Source: Pomacea canaliculata (taxonomy: Eukaryota; Mollusca; Gastropoda; Architaenioglossa; Ampullariidae). Taken from it: a DNA stretch of 64,000 bases. The stretch is from NCBI RefSeq assembly GCF_003073045.1, contig NC_037594.1, positions 25,302,927 through 25,366,926 on the forward strand, written 5' to 3'. A program made the translations under genes and the position numbers. The notes beneath the pieces are model-generated. The model made no database searches. It was not told the origin of the DNA and was given only the letters and a program-made list of their open reading frames with translations. The number at the start of each line of letters is the position of its first letter. Position 1 is the first letter of the stretch. Positions 12,146 through 23,799 of this stretch are shown in pieces.

Positions 12146-12433
12146 AGTATGTCAGTATCCACGACTGGGAAGAAGCCACGCCTACATTATATGTGATGTG
12201 TCTGTGTTTCTGAACTACACAAAGCCTTTTTTTTTTAATGCTGGTCATTCTGACGTCAGGTCACATTCACATCACGTGTTGCTTTCGCACCATATGTAAC
12301 TCTCACATCACGGTTACATTCACATCTTATGTCAGAGACTTTCACACATGTTAATGTAGTGTGTGTCCACAGCAATACACAGGCAGTTCACAGGAACGTC
12401 TATTATGACATACATGTCACTTTTACACGACAC

Positions 12434-12780
12434 TGTGTCACGTGGTACTGTGTCTGTGTCACATGCCAGTGTGCTTGTCTGTCGCACGGCAGTGTGTTTG
12501 TGTCTGTACACATGGCAGTGTGTCAGTGTGTGTACACATGCCAGTGTGCTTGTGTCTGTACACATAGCAGTGTGTCAGTGTGTGTCACACGGCAGTGTGT
12601 TTCTGTCTGTATCGCATGTCCGTGTATTTGTGTCTGTGACACACGGAAGTGTGTTTTTATCACACGACAGTGTGTTTGTGTTACATGGCAATGTGTCTGT
12701 ATCACATGGCAATGTGTTTGTGTCTGTGCTACACGGCAGTGTACTGTTTGTGTCCGTGTCACATGGCAGCGTGTGTAGCA
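12434..12780. repeat. Degenerate ~20-bp minisatellite
   Basis: Repeated 'cacatggcagtgtgtctgtg' variants in tandem over about 350 bp. It opens several long frames on both strands full of Cys/Val/Ser or Thr/His, which are artefacts of the repeat. Confidence 0.8.
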
Positions 12781-15572
12781 GAACACACGTCACGCTTTCA
12801 TTACCCTTAATTACTGTGATCAACATATAAGGTGTCACAAAACGTAGTCAGACAACTATAATCTAATGAAGCCTGTTGTTATAGCCACTGCACCAACAAC
12901 AACAACAGTGTTGTGATGTGTAGTCAGCGAGTCCACCCTAGTCAACAACAGTCTCAACTGTGCATGGTGTTGGAGTCACTGTAAGTACTACTCGGGGGAA
13001 GACTAGGTGTGTTTTACGAGTCCCTTCAGGCCAGTCAAAGGCACAGGTGACCGACTTTGTCTACACGGGTAGGTTGTGAAGTGGACGGCTCACACCCGGT
13101 TCGTGATATGACACACTGGGGACGCAATGTTCGGAAAGGTAGGATGTGACGAGACTTTGCGAGTGCACGGTTCACGGAGCACGGTTCAGTAAACACCAAA
13201 GCCTTTACAGAGTTTTGAAAAGAGAACAGGTAACCGAGATGGCATTCAAGCGGTGAATGTAAAAGAACGTGTTTATGGGCTATACCTTCTCGGGTATTTC
13301 ACCGACTGCACTTCGTACATCAGGCAAGCTGGTCAGGGTGGATAAGGGATTGAAGAACTCCGATGTAAGTACGCCATATTGTCAAACTCTTTACTCACAT
13401 TCCCACCTAATATTGAGGCACTTTAAAGCATACTATGACACTATAGTCACTCTATGACATTACTGTCACACTGACAATGGAACATGACACTATAACCAAG
13501 GCCGTGGTGCTCAGTACACTTGTACACTTGTACACTTAGCCAGTAGCCTTATGGCAGTCAGCTAAAGGGATGTGTCCGAGGCATTTTGAGGTGACACCAC
13601 TTTAACCATGGAGCTGGCGGGTGGCGGAGTAATGTGCACCCGCTTCTGAGCAGGTTAGGTTCGACCAGTGTGTTAAAGTGACACCAGTATTGTAGGTTGG
13701 ACCAGTGTTATCATTCTGGAACCCTGATCTTGAAAGCAGGTTCGGCCTGTGTTACTTGACATCACCATCTTGCCTGCAGGAGGATCCAGCGTTACTAACT
13801 TAATATCCGACTTTACATTTGTTCTAGATATCAGAAAATAAAGTTTTCTGCAGTCAGTCTTCTCAACTTTTCAGATAGCTGGATGAGATAGGAATTTCGC
13901 AATTATCAGACAATGAGTGTCAGGGAGGATTCTCTCTTAGTATTGCATCCAGCACAATGATTGAACAAGAGTAGCAGAAAGAGCTGACTGTATACTGTAT
14001 ATCTTTACAGTTCTGACTATTAATGATGTGCATATTATAATTATTACAATTACACAAAAACACCAAGACTTGCCCTCTCAGGTACCAGACCCGATGCCGG
14101 GCTTCACGTCGACAAGTTTCACCCAAACTTGGCCCTACACCCCTATAACCCACGCTAACCTTACGTGACCCAAGCTGACATCTCCCTGACCCCACGCCGT
14201 TCTATCTGTTCTCTGGTGCATTTAAGCAAAGAACATCTAGCCTTATAAGCACCTATCCCTGGCCCGAGATGATCAAAGCAGACGAGTCTCCTTGTGACAT
14301 CAGTCTCCTTATGACGTCACACGCACAGGAAGAGTCTGAGGTCATTGCGAAGATTTGACGTCATTTTATTCGTATGACGCACTCTGTGTGTAAGGCTTGT
14401 AAGGCTCTGTCTGTCGGAAACTGATGAAAAGACAATTTTGAATCTTTTCCATCTTTTCGTGGCAGTCGGGTGCAGCACATTCTCGAGGCATGGTTGTCAC
14501 TATGGAAACCACACGTCATAGGGTCACGTGACAGAGAACGAGACTTCCTGGAAGCAAAAAAAGAGTCCCGTGTCATTTCTCTTATTAAACACAACATTCT
14601 ACTAAAAACCTTCAACGTTTTCCACATGAACACACATATAAATAGACGAGATTCAAATGTATCCTACTCTTTACGCCATTCTAAACAGTTTTATTTCGCC
14701 TTTAGAATCCCTTTAATGTCTCAATGTTCTGATCATGAAATGGTCTTTAGCCCTTCGAGAAACGAAAAAGTTGTGCTGTGCACGTGACTTCACGCAGTTT
14801 ATCAGACCACCGACCTTTATCTCGGGGTTTCTTGTAGACAATGCTTTCCGCATTAAGGTCTAAAAGAAGGCTCAAAGGCAAACTGGCTTCCGGTTTAACT
14901 ATCAACACCAAGAAGAAGAGCTGACAATGCGAATTCTCGTGTTGACGGAGGTACAAAAATTGAAAATTTATTGTCTGTTGTTATCAGTTTATTGACCGAG
15001 TCGTGGAAGTGGGGCTCGAGGACGTGTGCCAAAAAAAAAAGACAGAAAGAAAAATTAACTATTTTACTGCAAGTCAACAGCTGACACCTTTGCGAGAGGC
15101 TGAGAGTTGGTGTCGGCAAGCTGCCAGCAGTGCAGAGACAGAGACTGGTGATAACCAGACGACACTCAAGCCGGAAGTCTGTGCAGTCCCAAGCCTTCCG
15201 CTGCAACATCAACACACTCCACAAAGGTGAAACGTCGATGGAGAAGATGATTCTACTGACTGCACGGGGAGGGCAGAAGCCGCAGAACTGTAAAAAAAAT
15301 GTCCAAAATATTTGTAGAATTAAAGCCCTCTTCCCAACGTTTACCGAAGTAATCACAAACACTTTGAGTCAGTCCGAAGACTTCTGACCTTTGACTTTCT
15401 CGTTGACACGTGACCTGTACCCTGACTGGCTGCCCCCCTGGCTGTTAGTGTGGCTGATAGTTATTACTAAATCCTTTCAAACTTGGATGTCCGTGCTCGC
15501 GACCTCTAAAGGACCTGGACATTTGTGTGTGATGTCGACTGACACGCGCCGTCTACGGGGAGAGATAAGCAA

Positions 15573-15726
15573 GTACGTGGCTGTACGTCGCTGTACGTCG
15601 CTGTACGTCGCTGTACGTTGCTGTACGTGGCTGTACGTTGCTGTACTGTCGCTGTACGTGGCTGTACGTCGCTGTACGTTGCTGTAGTGACTGTACGTTG
15701 CTGTACGTCGCTGTACGTGGCTGTAC
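15573..15726. repeat. 10-bp minisatellite (ctgtacgtSg)
   Basis: About 15 units of ctgtacgtcg, ctgtacgtgg or ctgtacgttg, with one or two irregular units near 15645 and 15690. The alternation of three unit types resembles an array reshuffled by slippage or unequal exchange. Confidence 0.9.
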
Positions 15727-15874
15727 ACTCGAGTCCAACAAGTCATCAGGTCAGTCATCTCACGCTCGGAGACGAGGGCTCCAGACTCCGGAAACAAAAT
15801 CGCATCCGTTGACGGAAATATGTTTGTCATGAGAGTCTGTTTAAAGCGAGAAATGGCAGCGATGTATTATATAG

Positions 15875-16020
15875 TTTGTTAGACTGTACTCAGAGATGTA
15901 TTCTTTATGTACATTGTTAGACAGTACTCAGAGATGTATTCTTTATATACTTTGTTAGACAGTACTCAGAGATGTGTTTTTTATATACATTGTTAGTACT
16001 CAGAGATGTGTTTTTCAGTA
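15875..16020. repeat. ~43-bp tandem repeat, 4 units
   Basis: Four units containing 'agtactcagagatgt' followed by a 'tattctttatatac'-type spacer; the last unit is shortened. Confidence 0.75.
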
Positions 16021-16714
16021 TACTGTCATTTCTAAGGGATGTGCTCCTTCAGTGCATTGTTAGTCACTTCTCAGGGATGGCGGGGACCTTTCTCAACGGT
16101 CGCCTTAAAGCCACAAGCTTTGCCTCTATTTTCAAGTTTTGACTGTTAATGGCCAGTTCTACTGTCTCAAGTGGATTTGGGTTTGTTAACTATAAAGGGA
16201 AACGAAAACGGATGTTGAGCCCAGATATGGAACTGAGACCATGTCCGCATTAAACTGTGTTAGCAGCGAGCTGGGGAGACCTGCAGCTGATAGGAATGTC
16301 AGCCTACTTTGCGAAAAAAAAAAAGATTGCCTCCAGATAATCTTGGGACTTCCTTGACAAGTGCATGCTCGAGAGTCAAGCCGTGCTAGAACATGTCATT
16401 GTTTGATTGATGTGGGTATGACTGGTGATTGGCATGATTGGTGGGTCTGTTGGATGGTGTGATTGATTTGTGTTGGGACTGGTAGATGGTGTGATTGATG
16501 GATGGTGGGACCTAGTGTCAAACAAACAACGGTATTGTCTAGCAAAATAAAGTCAGGACACTGACAGGCAAAGCGTTGAGAGTGCTGGCGAGTTGTGTGG
16601 ATTGTGTGAATACTAAACACATCCCCCCACCCAACTTCCTCCTCTTTGTTTCGAAGACGAAAGACACTCACCTGGTGATTGGTTCTTCTGTGCTTGTGGC
16701 GGCTGCAGGTCATG

Positions 16715-19513
16715 ATGTCGTGTCCATGGTTACTTCTCGTCCTGCTACTGCCAGCCGTGGCCTTCCTTATTCCAGATCGTGAGAATTTCAGTTTTCCTTT
16801 AAACAGCTTCAAGCCTCTCTCTCTCTCTCTTTCATCTCCTTCCTCTCCTTCTTCACTCACTCCTCTTCTCTTTGTCTTCCTTTTGCTCAATCTACTCCTC
16901 TCTCGTTTTGTCTCACCTGTTAAATGTAAAGCAACTTTCTTTGGCCGTGGTATAGTCTTAGTTGGTGGCACGGCGTAAAACTCAAATAACCAGGCATCTC
17001 TCTTTGTCTTTTCCTCCTTCTCTCAATCCTTCTCTGGCCCTCGCCTTCTCTCTCCCTCTCTTTCTCTCTACGTTTTTCAGTCTCTCCAACCATGTCTTCC
17101 TGATATCCGTCCCTCCTCTGCCATGTCCTGTTTGTCTATCTGTCTGTCGGATGCAATGTTTCAAGATCTACCCTAACAATTAAAGAAAGTTTCTATCCGT
17201 TATTTTCTGTCGTTATAAACGTAGAATCTTCACAAACTAAAGAAGAAAGAGATTTATCAAATTTCCTGAAAGAGCAGCTGGCGTTGATGTCCCGGAAAGA
17301 GTATCCTGCAGGTATGTGTGATGTGTATCTGAGGTGTAATGTGTATCTGAGGTAAGATGGTTATCTAAGATTTTGTAATAGATATTTCAGGTGTGATGTG
17401 TACATGTGTAATGTGTATCTGAGGTACGATGGTTGTATGAGGTATGTGTATGTATCTGAGGTATGTGTAATGTGTATCTGAGGTATGATGGTTATCTAAG
17501 ATTTGTGTAGTAGATATTTCAGGTGTGATGTGTGCATGTGTAATGTGTTCTGAGGTATGATGTTATCTAAGGTATTGTGATTGTGTATCTAGGATATAAA
17601 TAATGTGTATCTGAGATATGATGTGTATCTAAGGTATCAATAATGTGTATCTGAGGGGGTACATGTGTGATGTATCTCTGTGATATGTATTCGGCATCTA
17701 GTTGTCTGGTAAAGACAATTAAGTTTGCATGCGTATATAAAACAAAATCTTACTGAAGTACAACTTGCTATAAATTATCTGTGTCAGACGACTCAAAGAA
17801 ACACCTGGAGATGACAAATCGTGACCAGCATAACACAGGTGTGTGCACCTCTCTCTCTCTCGTCTCTTTCTCTGTCTTTGCGTATGTTTCTCTCGCTTCA
17901 TTTCTCTCTTCTCTCCTCTCTGTTTCTCTGTCTATCTATCTGTCTATCTGTTTGTCTGTGAGGTAGGCAGTGGTCTGAGACACGTGAAATATCTATGAGA
18001 TTGATGCATTTAGAAGAAATGTGCAATTCATACACACATATCCAGTAAATACATGACTAATAATTGAGTCACACTGTGTCATACTATGATGTATGTAGCA
18101 TCTCACTCACTCATTGACTCACTCGTGCAGCCATTATTTTGAAAACATAGATATGTGCTTTGACCACAAAATTTCCTTGTGTGACTTGTGATCTGTTTTG
18201 AATGATTTGTGTTGTGAACAGATAGTGGCTACAACAGCCTGCTGGCTATCATCCGAGACTACGTGGACGAGGAAAAGCGGGCCTTGCCTGTGTAAGAATG
18301 TTTTTCTTTCATTCCCTATCCCCAGTCTCTCACTTTTCACCATCACTCTCTCATTCTCTGTTGTAAATGTTTAAGGAGAGAGGATGTATACAGGTGTACA
18401 TGTTTTGTAAGCCTGATATGACAGTAAGCCTTGCATGGTCTGATTCCTCTTCTCATATTTCATGTAAAGAATCATGCTCGAGCGATGGCTAGACTGAACA
18501 CGATTTGACACAGCAATTAACTGTACATACTGAATTAGGGAAGAGCAAAAGCTGACTGCCAGATGCTGTAGACAGTAAGAAAGCCAACCACATATGAACA
18601 GATGACAGAGATAGCTATACACTCTGAATGGACAAAAAAGAGATAGCTACTCACTCCGAATGGAGGAGCGTTACCTTTCATCGTCCTAATGCTGAGCACA
18701 GGTTGTGAGAAGTTTACCTTTCTTTATCCTAACACTAAAGTGTGCGATTGTGAGATCTTTACCTTTACCTTTCTTTATACTAAGAATGTATTGTGTGCCT
18801 GTTAGTTATGTTTGTGTCTCATTGCTAGTTGTTTGCTGATTGTTGTCTTGTTGTTGTCAACAGACACATCTCTTGGAGGAGGCAACAAGTGAGTAATACT
18901 CCCGCGTGTGATGACATGTTGAAGTACCTTAATTTCTGTGTGAATGTTGAAGTCTTTCTGTTTCCTTGATTCATGGGACATTTTGTCCTCTGTGTAACAA
19001 TGCTAACCTTTTTTCATAAATCGGAGGGAACATGGCTTTGTTTGGAGAACTGTGCTGTATAAGCTATATTTTTGTTATTTGGGCGTATTTATGTGTATAT
19101 GTGTGTATGCTATTATGGTATTTACATGTGTGTACATGAGATTAAGAAGCTTTAGAGTATTATAGTAGTGTATACTCACATGTAAACACCCATATCTTGC
19201 AGATAAACTCCCCATAGTTTGCAGACATAGATTCACACATAAATACCTCATAAATCATATTATTCATTTAAATAGCTAATGTCATATACACCTGTACACA
19301 CATGAAAATATCCCATATCACACACGCACACACACATGTAAAACCGCCACACTAGGATTCACCAGCACAGCTCACCTCATCACCAGCATCCACTCGCCAT
19401 GTGGAGAGAAAGAATTATAGTAAGAGAGCAGCAGCAACAACTTTCATGTTTTTAATAAATTTTGCCTGCAGGCCCTGCAAACCTCCCCGAATCAGAATTT
19501 AAGGCGTCAGTGA
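16715..19513 (+). CDS. Secreted-peptide precursor family, copy 2
   Basis: Exons read as 16715–16778, 17225–17311, 17788–17838, 18222–18291, 18865–18889 and 19472–19513, giving 112 aa. An alternative ATG lies one codon upstream. The signal peptide MSCPWLLLVLLLPAVAFLIP is clearly related to copies 1 and 3. The second exon is longer (28 codons) but ends in the family pattern. The third is the 51-nt exon DDSKKHLEMTNRDQHNT. The fourth gives DSGYNSLLAIIRDYVDEEKR, matching the 'YN-LL' exon of copies 0 and 1 and ending in a Lys-Arg processing site. The C-terminus obtained in this frame is basic and lacks the paired cysteines of the other copies, so this copy has diverged or decayed at its 3' end, or the last junctions differ from my model. 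Exons 1–4 are better supported than 5–6. Confidence 0.5.
17311..17665. repeat. Degenerate tandem repeat in copy 2 intron
   Basis: Irregular repetition of 'gtgtatctgaggtatgatgg' and 'ttatctaagatttgtg' starting right at the exon 2 donor of copy 2. Confidence 0.65.
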
Positions 19514-19596
19514 GTGCTGAGACCAGACAGCCTGTGTGTGGACCATCTCTACTCTGTCTAATGATGTGATATGCTACACACCCATCAAGCTTCACA

Positions 19597-19602
19597 AATA
19601 AA
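19597..19602 (+). other. Poly(A) signal AATAAA of copy 2
   Basis: AATAAA in 'cacaaataaaatgg', 84 nt after the modelled stop of copy 2. A similar 'catcaagcttcaca' lead-in also precedes the signals of copies 0 and 1 in diverged form. Confidence 0.55.
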
Positions 19603-19624
19603 ATGGAACTTTTGGAGCATCAAC

Positions 19625-19980
19625 AACTTTGTATAAAGTCTACTGATATATATATATCTCACACTTCAGTTTTCTGTGTAGATGGTAATAAAGTCTATAT
19701 ATATATATCACACTTCAGTATTCTGTGTAGATAGTAACAAAGTATATATATATATATCACACTTTAGTATTCTGTGTAGATAGTAACAGGGTCTACATAT
19801 ATATCATACTTTAGTATTCTGTATAGATGGTAATAAAGTCTTCATATACAGATATATCAATCTTGAGTACTCTGTGTAGATGGTAATAAAATCTACGTAT
19901 ATATATTTCACTTTAGTATTATGTGTACGTGGTAGTAGTGTGTACACATCCATCAAACACTTTAGTATTCTGTGTACATG
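19625..19980. repeat. ~55–60-bp tandem repeat downstream of copy 2
   Basis: Five to six units with 'tatatatatatcacacttta' and 'gtattctgtgtagatggtaa' parts, becoming less regular to the right. Confidence 0.75.
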
Positions 19981-21201
19981 TTATGCACACTCTGGATAGA
20001 AGAAATAGAGATATCTACACACTATGAATGGAGGAGATATAGATAGCTGTACACACTCTGAATATAACTAAATACAAGTCCAGGGATATCAGAATAGTAA
20101 AGATCTAGCCACACTGAGGACTTTGCATGCTTCATGAACATCGAGCAACAGACCACAAGATGAAAAGAGAGCACCAGCAACAGTCAACAACACCCGCTGA
20201 GTTATCCTCCTCCCTCATTCCCCGCGATGTCCCTACCCTCCTGTACTCTGCAATATTCCACCACACCTGATCCCCCTACAATGCGAAATCTCATTGAAGG
20301 GAAAGCACTTTTCCCTTCCAACTAAAACTATCAGACAATCAAATCGTGTGACACCTGTTCGTAGAACTGGCCGTCTTGGGGGAAGGGGTCTTGGAGTACT
20401 CCGGAGTCCTTACCCCCTAAAGTCCCTCTCTCCCATGGTGCGACATTGCCTCAAGTTTGAAGCACTCTCCTTCTAAACTAACCAACCCACTAACCTTTCA
20501 GACAGTAAAAGGGCGAGTAACACAACTGTCATGCAAGGGAGATCGAGTAACAGCTGTCATGCAAGGGGAGTAACACAGCTGTCAGCATTACCAGCGCCAG
20601 CTCCAGGATTGCCAGGAACTCCACTGCAATCTTTATAAAGAAATATCGAAATACAATCCAGTCTGAACGTAGTACACACCCAACTCAATACATTTTGATT
20701 TTCCTGATGTTTTGCCATTTTTGCAATATTCATGTCAGTTAATGTCGCTACTTGGAAGACCAAGGCATGCTGAGGAAACATCAAGCCTCTCCCTTAACAA
20801 AATGAGAAATATGATACAATGGCCACCTACACAGCAAGCTTCCAGCCCACTGGCCGTGCCAGCATATGAAAAGGCACGATACTTGAGGGCTGGTGTTCAC
20901 TTGCAACTGGTGGAGCCTGATGAACATCACCAACAGACAAAAGGCGGTTGACACCGACATTCACTTGTAGATGGTGCCACTCGTACTCTCCACACTTCAG
21001 CTCCTGCATTCCTCGCACCAGGACACCCGTTCAAAGATTCAGGTAAGAAAGTCGCCGCTAATGATGGAGATGTCGGTGGGTCTGACACTACATTGTAATA
21101 GCGAATTCCGATGGTGTATAATTTCCGAAAGGATGAATAAAGTATTTTGCGCAGAGTGAGATCTGTCTTGGTCGTGGTGCTGCGCTTCATAAGTTCATCA
21201 T

Positions 21202-21256
<55 letters not shown>

Positions 21257-21330
21257 TTAACGACTGCTAGTGTTAATATTTCTAAATTGATTTAAAAATC
21301 TGTCGGCATGTATTAGAGAGAGCTAGAAAC
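19980..21330. other. Intergenic between copies 2 and 3
   Basis: No gene recognised. It contains a compound (TCA)n(GCA)n microsatellite at about 21195–21256. Short frames here (such as 20294–20476 and 20712–20951) show no family features. Confidence 0.4.
21195..21256. repeat. Compound (TCA)n–(CAG)n microsatellite
   Basis: Nine TCA triplets followed by about twelve CAG triplets, with no interruptions. It lies about 110 nt upstream of the signal exon of copy 3. Confidence 0.9.
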
Positions 21331-21369
21331 ATTCACCTGGTGACTATACCTGTGTTGCTACAGGTCGTG

Positions 21370-23636
21370 ATGTCGACTCTCGGGTTTCTTCTCGTCTTGT
21401 TGCTGCCAGCCCTGGTTGCCCCGTATAAAGACGGTGAGCGCTGTTCAAAACATTTATCCCAACTTTTTCTGCCTTCTTTCAGCCTTCGTTTTCTTCCTTG
21501 ATTCATTTCCTCCATTTTTCTTTTAATTATTTTCTCATAAGCACGCGTATCCCAACAGCTGTAGCGAAATAAAATGCGTTCATGTGTGAGGAGCCTCATT
21601 TCGCAAGGTGTCTGAGTGTGAGGTTCCTCCATGTCTAGTGTGAGGTTCCCCTCTGTCTAGTGTGAGGCTCCTCCCTGTCTAGTGTGAGGTTCCTCCCTGT
21701 CTAGCGAGGTTCCTCCCTGTTGTGTAAGGTTCCTCTCCATCTTGTGCATCCTGATGCATCTTATGTCTGGCAGTGAGTACTGCTATATTTGGTGTCTCTA
21801 CCCTGACATGCTCAGTAATCTTGAATCCTGCTCACGTGACCCAACAGTCTGTAATCACGCTCAAGTGATGCTCGCTTGAATCCTGAATCCTGTTCCAGTA
21901 GTTTTCTGTTCGCTGTCACTAACTCAAAAATCATGTCGAATAATTATTTAATGTACGTCAGTGAAAATGAAATTTCTTTCGTTCGTTCTTTCTTTGTTGA
22001 AGCAGCCTCCTGAATATTGAAGCATTATCCTAAATACCTACAAAGTCAAGAGGTTTTTTTTTCAGATTTCTTGGAAGAGCTGCTAGAAATGATGGACCTC
22101 AAAAGGTTTTCTGCAGGTATGTGTATCAGGGGTGATATGTATTCAAACCTCCAACGTCTGAGTTAACGTACATCACGTGACTAGTTTGTATTGGAAAAAT
22201 CGTTGTTTCGGTTTATGTACAAGGAGCAACGAATACGTGGATCGTTATACTGAACAAATATTTGTTGTAAAATAAAATATTTGTGTCGTTTCCTTTTCAG
22301 TGTAGCCCAGTGTGCCCCAGACTTTTTTTTTAAGGCTTGCATGACACACTCGCTCAAAAAGTAGCCGAATGCGTATGTTATATATTTGTGTATTTTTAGT
22401 CTTCTTAACTCCTACTTACTGTCCAAGACACTTTTTCCAGATGTCTCAGAGGAATCCCCGGAGAGACAGAATCTTGAACTACTCCCCTCGGTAAGTATGA
22501 TCCTTATAAATTTTTACTAAATATCTACATACATGTTTTATTAACATATGGTTGCAGTTGTGTTGTTGGCTGTCGCCCTGACAGGATCCTTGAAGGATCC
22601 ATGAACATTTGTAAGGGTGGGCCTCTTTCTTTGTCTGGTGATGGCTGCAAGCGGGTGTAAATTTTTGTGACAGACCTTTCACTCAAACGAGCAATGTGAA
22701 AGACCTCCTACCTCAGCCGCAAGTGTATCTCTTGTCGCCCATGTTCGCTTGGTGCGCATGCGTAGAGGTGACGCCACTTGTCCGGCTGAAGTGGTTCACC
22801 GAGCCAAGGCGCTAATAGCGAGACTGAGCAATGAATGTGATATTTTGTATTTGTAATGCCTGTGTGCAATGCATAGATACCACATCACATGTGTGTGTCA
22901 TGTCCCATAGATGTCCCATGGATTCATGGTATATATACTGGATATCACACTCACGCACACGAACATATATGCACAGTACACAGAGAGACAAATACATTTT
23001 TCCTTTCATTTCTGTAACAGGTGGCGACTATGACAACCTGGCTGTCCGTCGACACACGGTGACTTGGAAAAAAAAGAAGGCAGCATGCTCATGTAAGCAA
23101 ACCAAAAAATCTTCAGATTCACAATCCTCCCGTCTCTCCCTTCTGTTTCTGTTTTGTCTCAAATATCAGTTGTAGCTCGCCGGGTACTCGGTCTTAAAGC
23201 AGACACCGGGTGGATTACAACTTTTTGAGTAATTTAATCTGTAGAAACGCACTTTTCATTCTAATGGTAATTTATGTTCCTGTGGGTCTCGCTCCATTAC
23301 CCCTAACCCCGTTGGATTTGTTTGTGACTGTTCCTTTTGTTGCTGTCGACAGCTTCAAGCCCGGGAGGAGTTAACTGGTGAGTTGGGATCTTGTAACCTT
23401 GTGCATGTAGACCCCACATTGTTTATTTTATGTTCTTGTTTACTGTGACATGCACGGCTAGCACACGCCCATAAGAATGCGAGGTTATACTCTGTACGTT
23501 TTTATCATCACACCGCCCACATTCACATACTACAACAACTCAAACACTGGTTGAAACCCGTGGATTTGTCTGGAATGAACCAGGTAACACTATCTGCATT
23601 TCTGTCTGCAGGGGTTGCGGGAGAAAGCGTCGATGA
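21370..23636 (+). CDS. Amidated, single-disulfide peptide precursor, copy 3
   Basis: Coding exons 21370–21433, 22066–22116, 23021–23092, 23353–23377 and 23612–23636 splice in phase to 237 nt (78 aa). The signal peptide is MSTLGFLLVLLLPALVAPYK. One 51-nt exon gives DFLEELLEMMDLKRFSA. The next exon gives GGDYDNLAVRRHTVTW and a Lys-Lys-Lys-Lys run. The last exons give AACSSSPGGVNWGC followed by GRKRR and stop. Known prohormone chemistry (cleavage after basic residues, Gly-dependent amidation) would yield a 14-residue peptide with one Cys-x10-Cys ring and an amidated C-terminal Cys. A further family-type exon at 22441–22490 does not keep phase with its neighbours and is left out, so it may be skipped or vestigial. 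Expression and tissue are unknown; neuropeptide or gland-secreted peptide are both possible. Confidence 0.6.
21611..21740. repeat. ~25-bp minisatellite in copy 3 intron 1
   Basis: About six units of 'gtctagtgtgaggttcctcc' with small variants, in the first intron of copy 3. Confidence 0.75.
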
Positions 23637-23759
23637 TCATCGTCGGATGCGGACACAAGAGAAAGGAGGACGATACTCACGCTGGCTGAGAACTTTCTAC
23701 ACAACCCAATCATCCAGCAGTCCCAGTGGCTATAAGAACAACAAATTATTTTGATGACA

Positions 23760-23765
23760 AATAAA
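23760..23765 (+). other. Poly(A) signal AATAAA of copy 3
   Basis: AATAAA in 'gatgacaaataaatgc', 124 nt after the stop of copy 3, the spacing seen in the other copies. Confidence 0.6.
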
Positions 23766-23799
23766 TGCATAACCGAGGCATCCGAATTTTAAGTGCATG

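Larger units (their letters stand above)
10064..16690. other. Intergenic between copies 1 and 2
   Basis: Holds the distal part of duplication copy B and several tandem repeats listed separately. Open frames in 11.6–16.9 kb are short or repeat-driven, with no recognisable domains. Between about 13.0 and 15.5 kb the sequence is ordinary unique DNA in which I identify nothing. Confidence 0.4.

Noticed and set aside
12329-12838. Overlapping frames up to 155 aa, Cys-rich
   Set aside because: All arise from one 20-bp degenerate minisatellite; cysteines occur in several frames and both strands, unlike a real cysteine-rich peptide.
14895-15362. 155-aa minus-strand frame
   Set aside because: No domain, no splice context and ordinary composition; it looks like a chance frame.
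16396-16971. 191-aa minus-strand frame, Arg/Lys-rich
   Set aside because: It is antisense to the pyrimidine-rich intron and signal exon of peptide copy 2, which are better supported.
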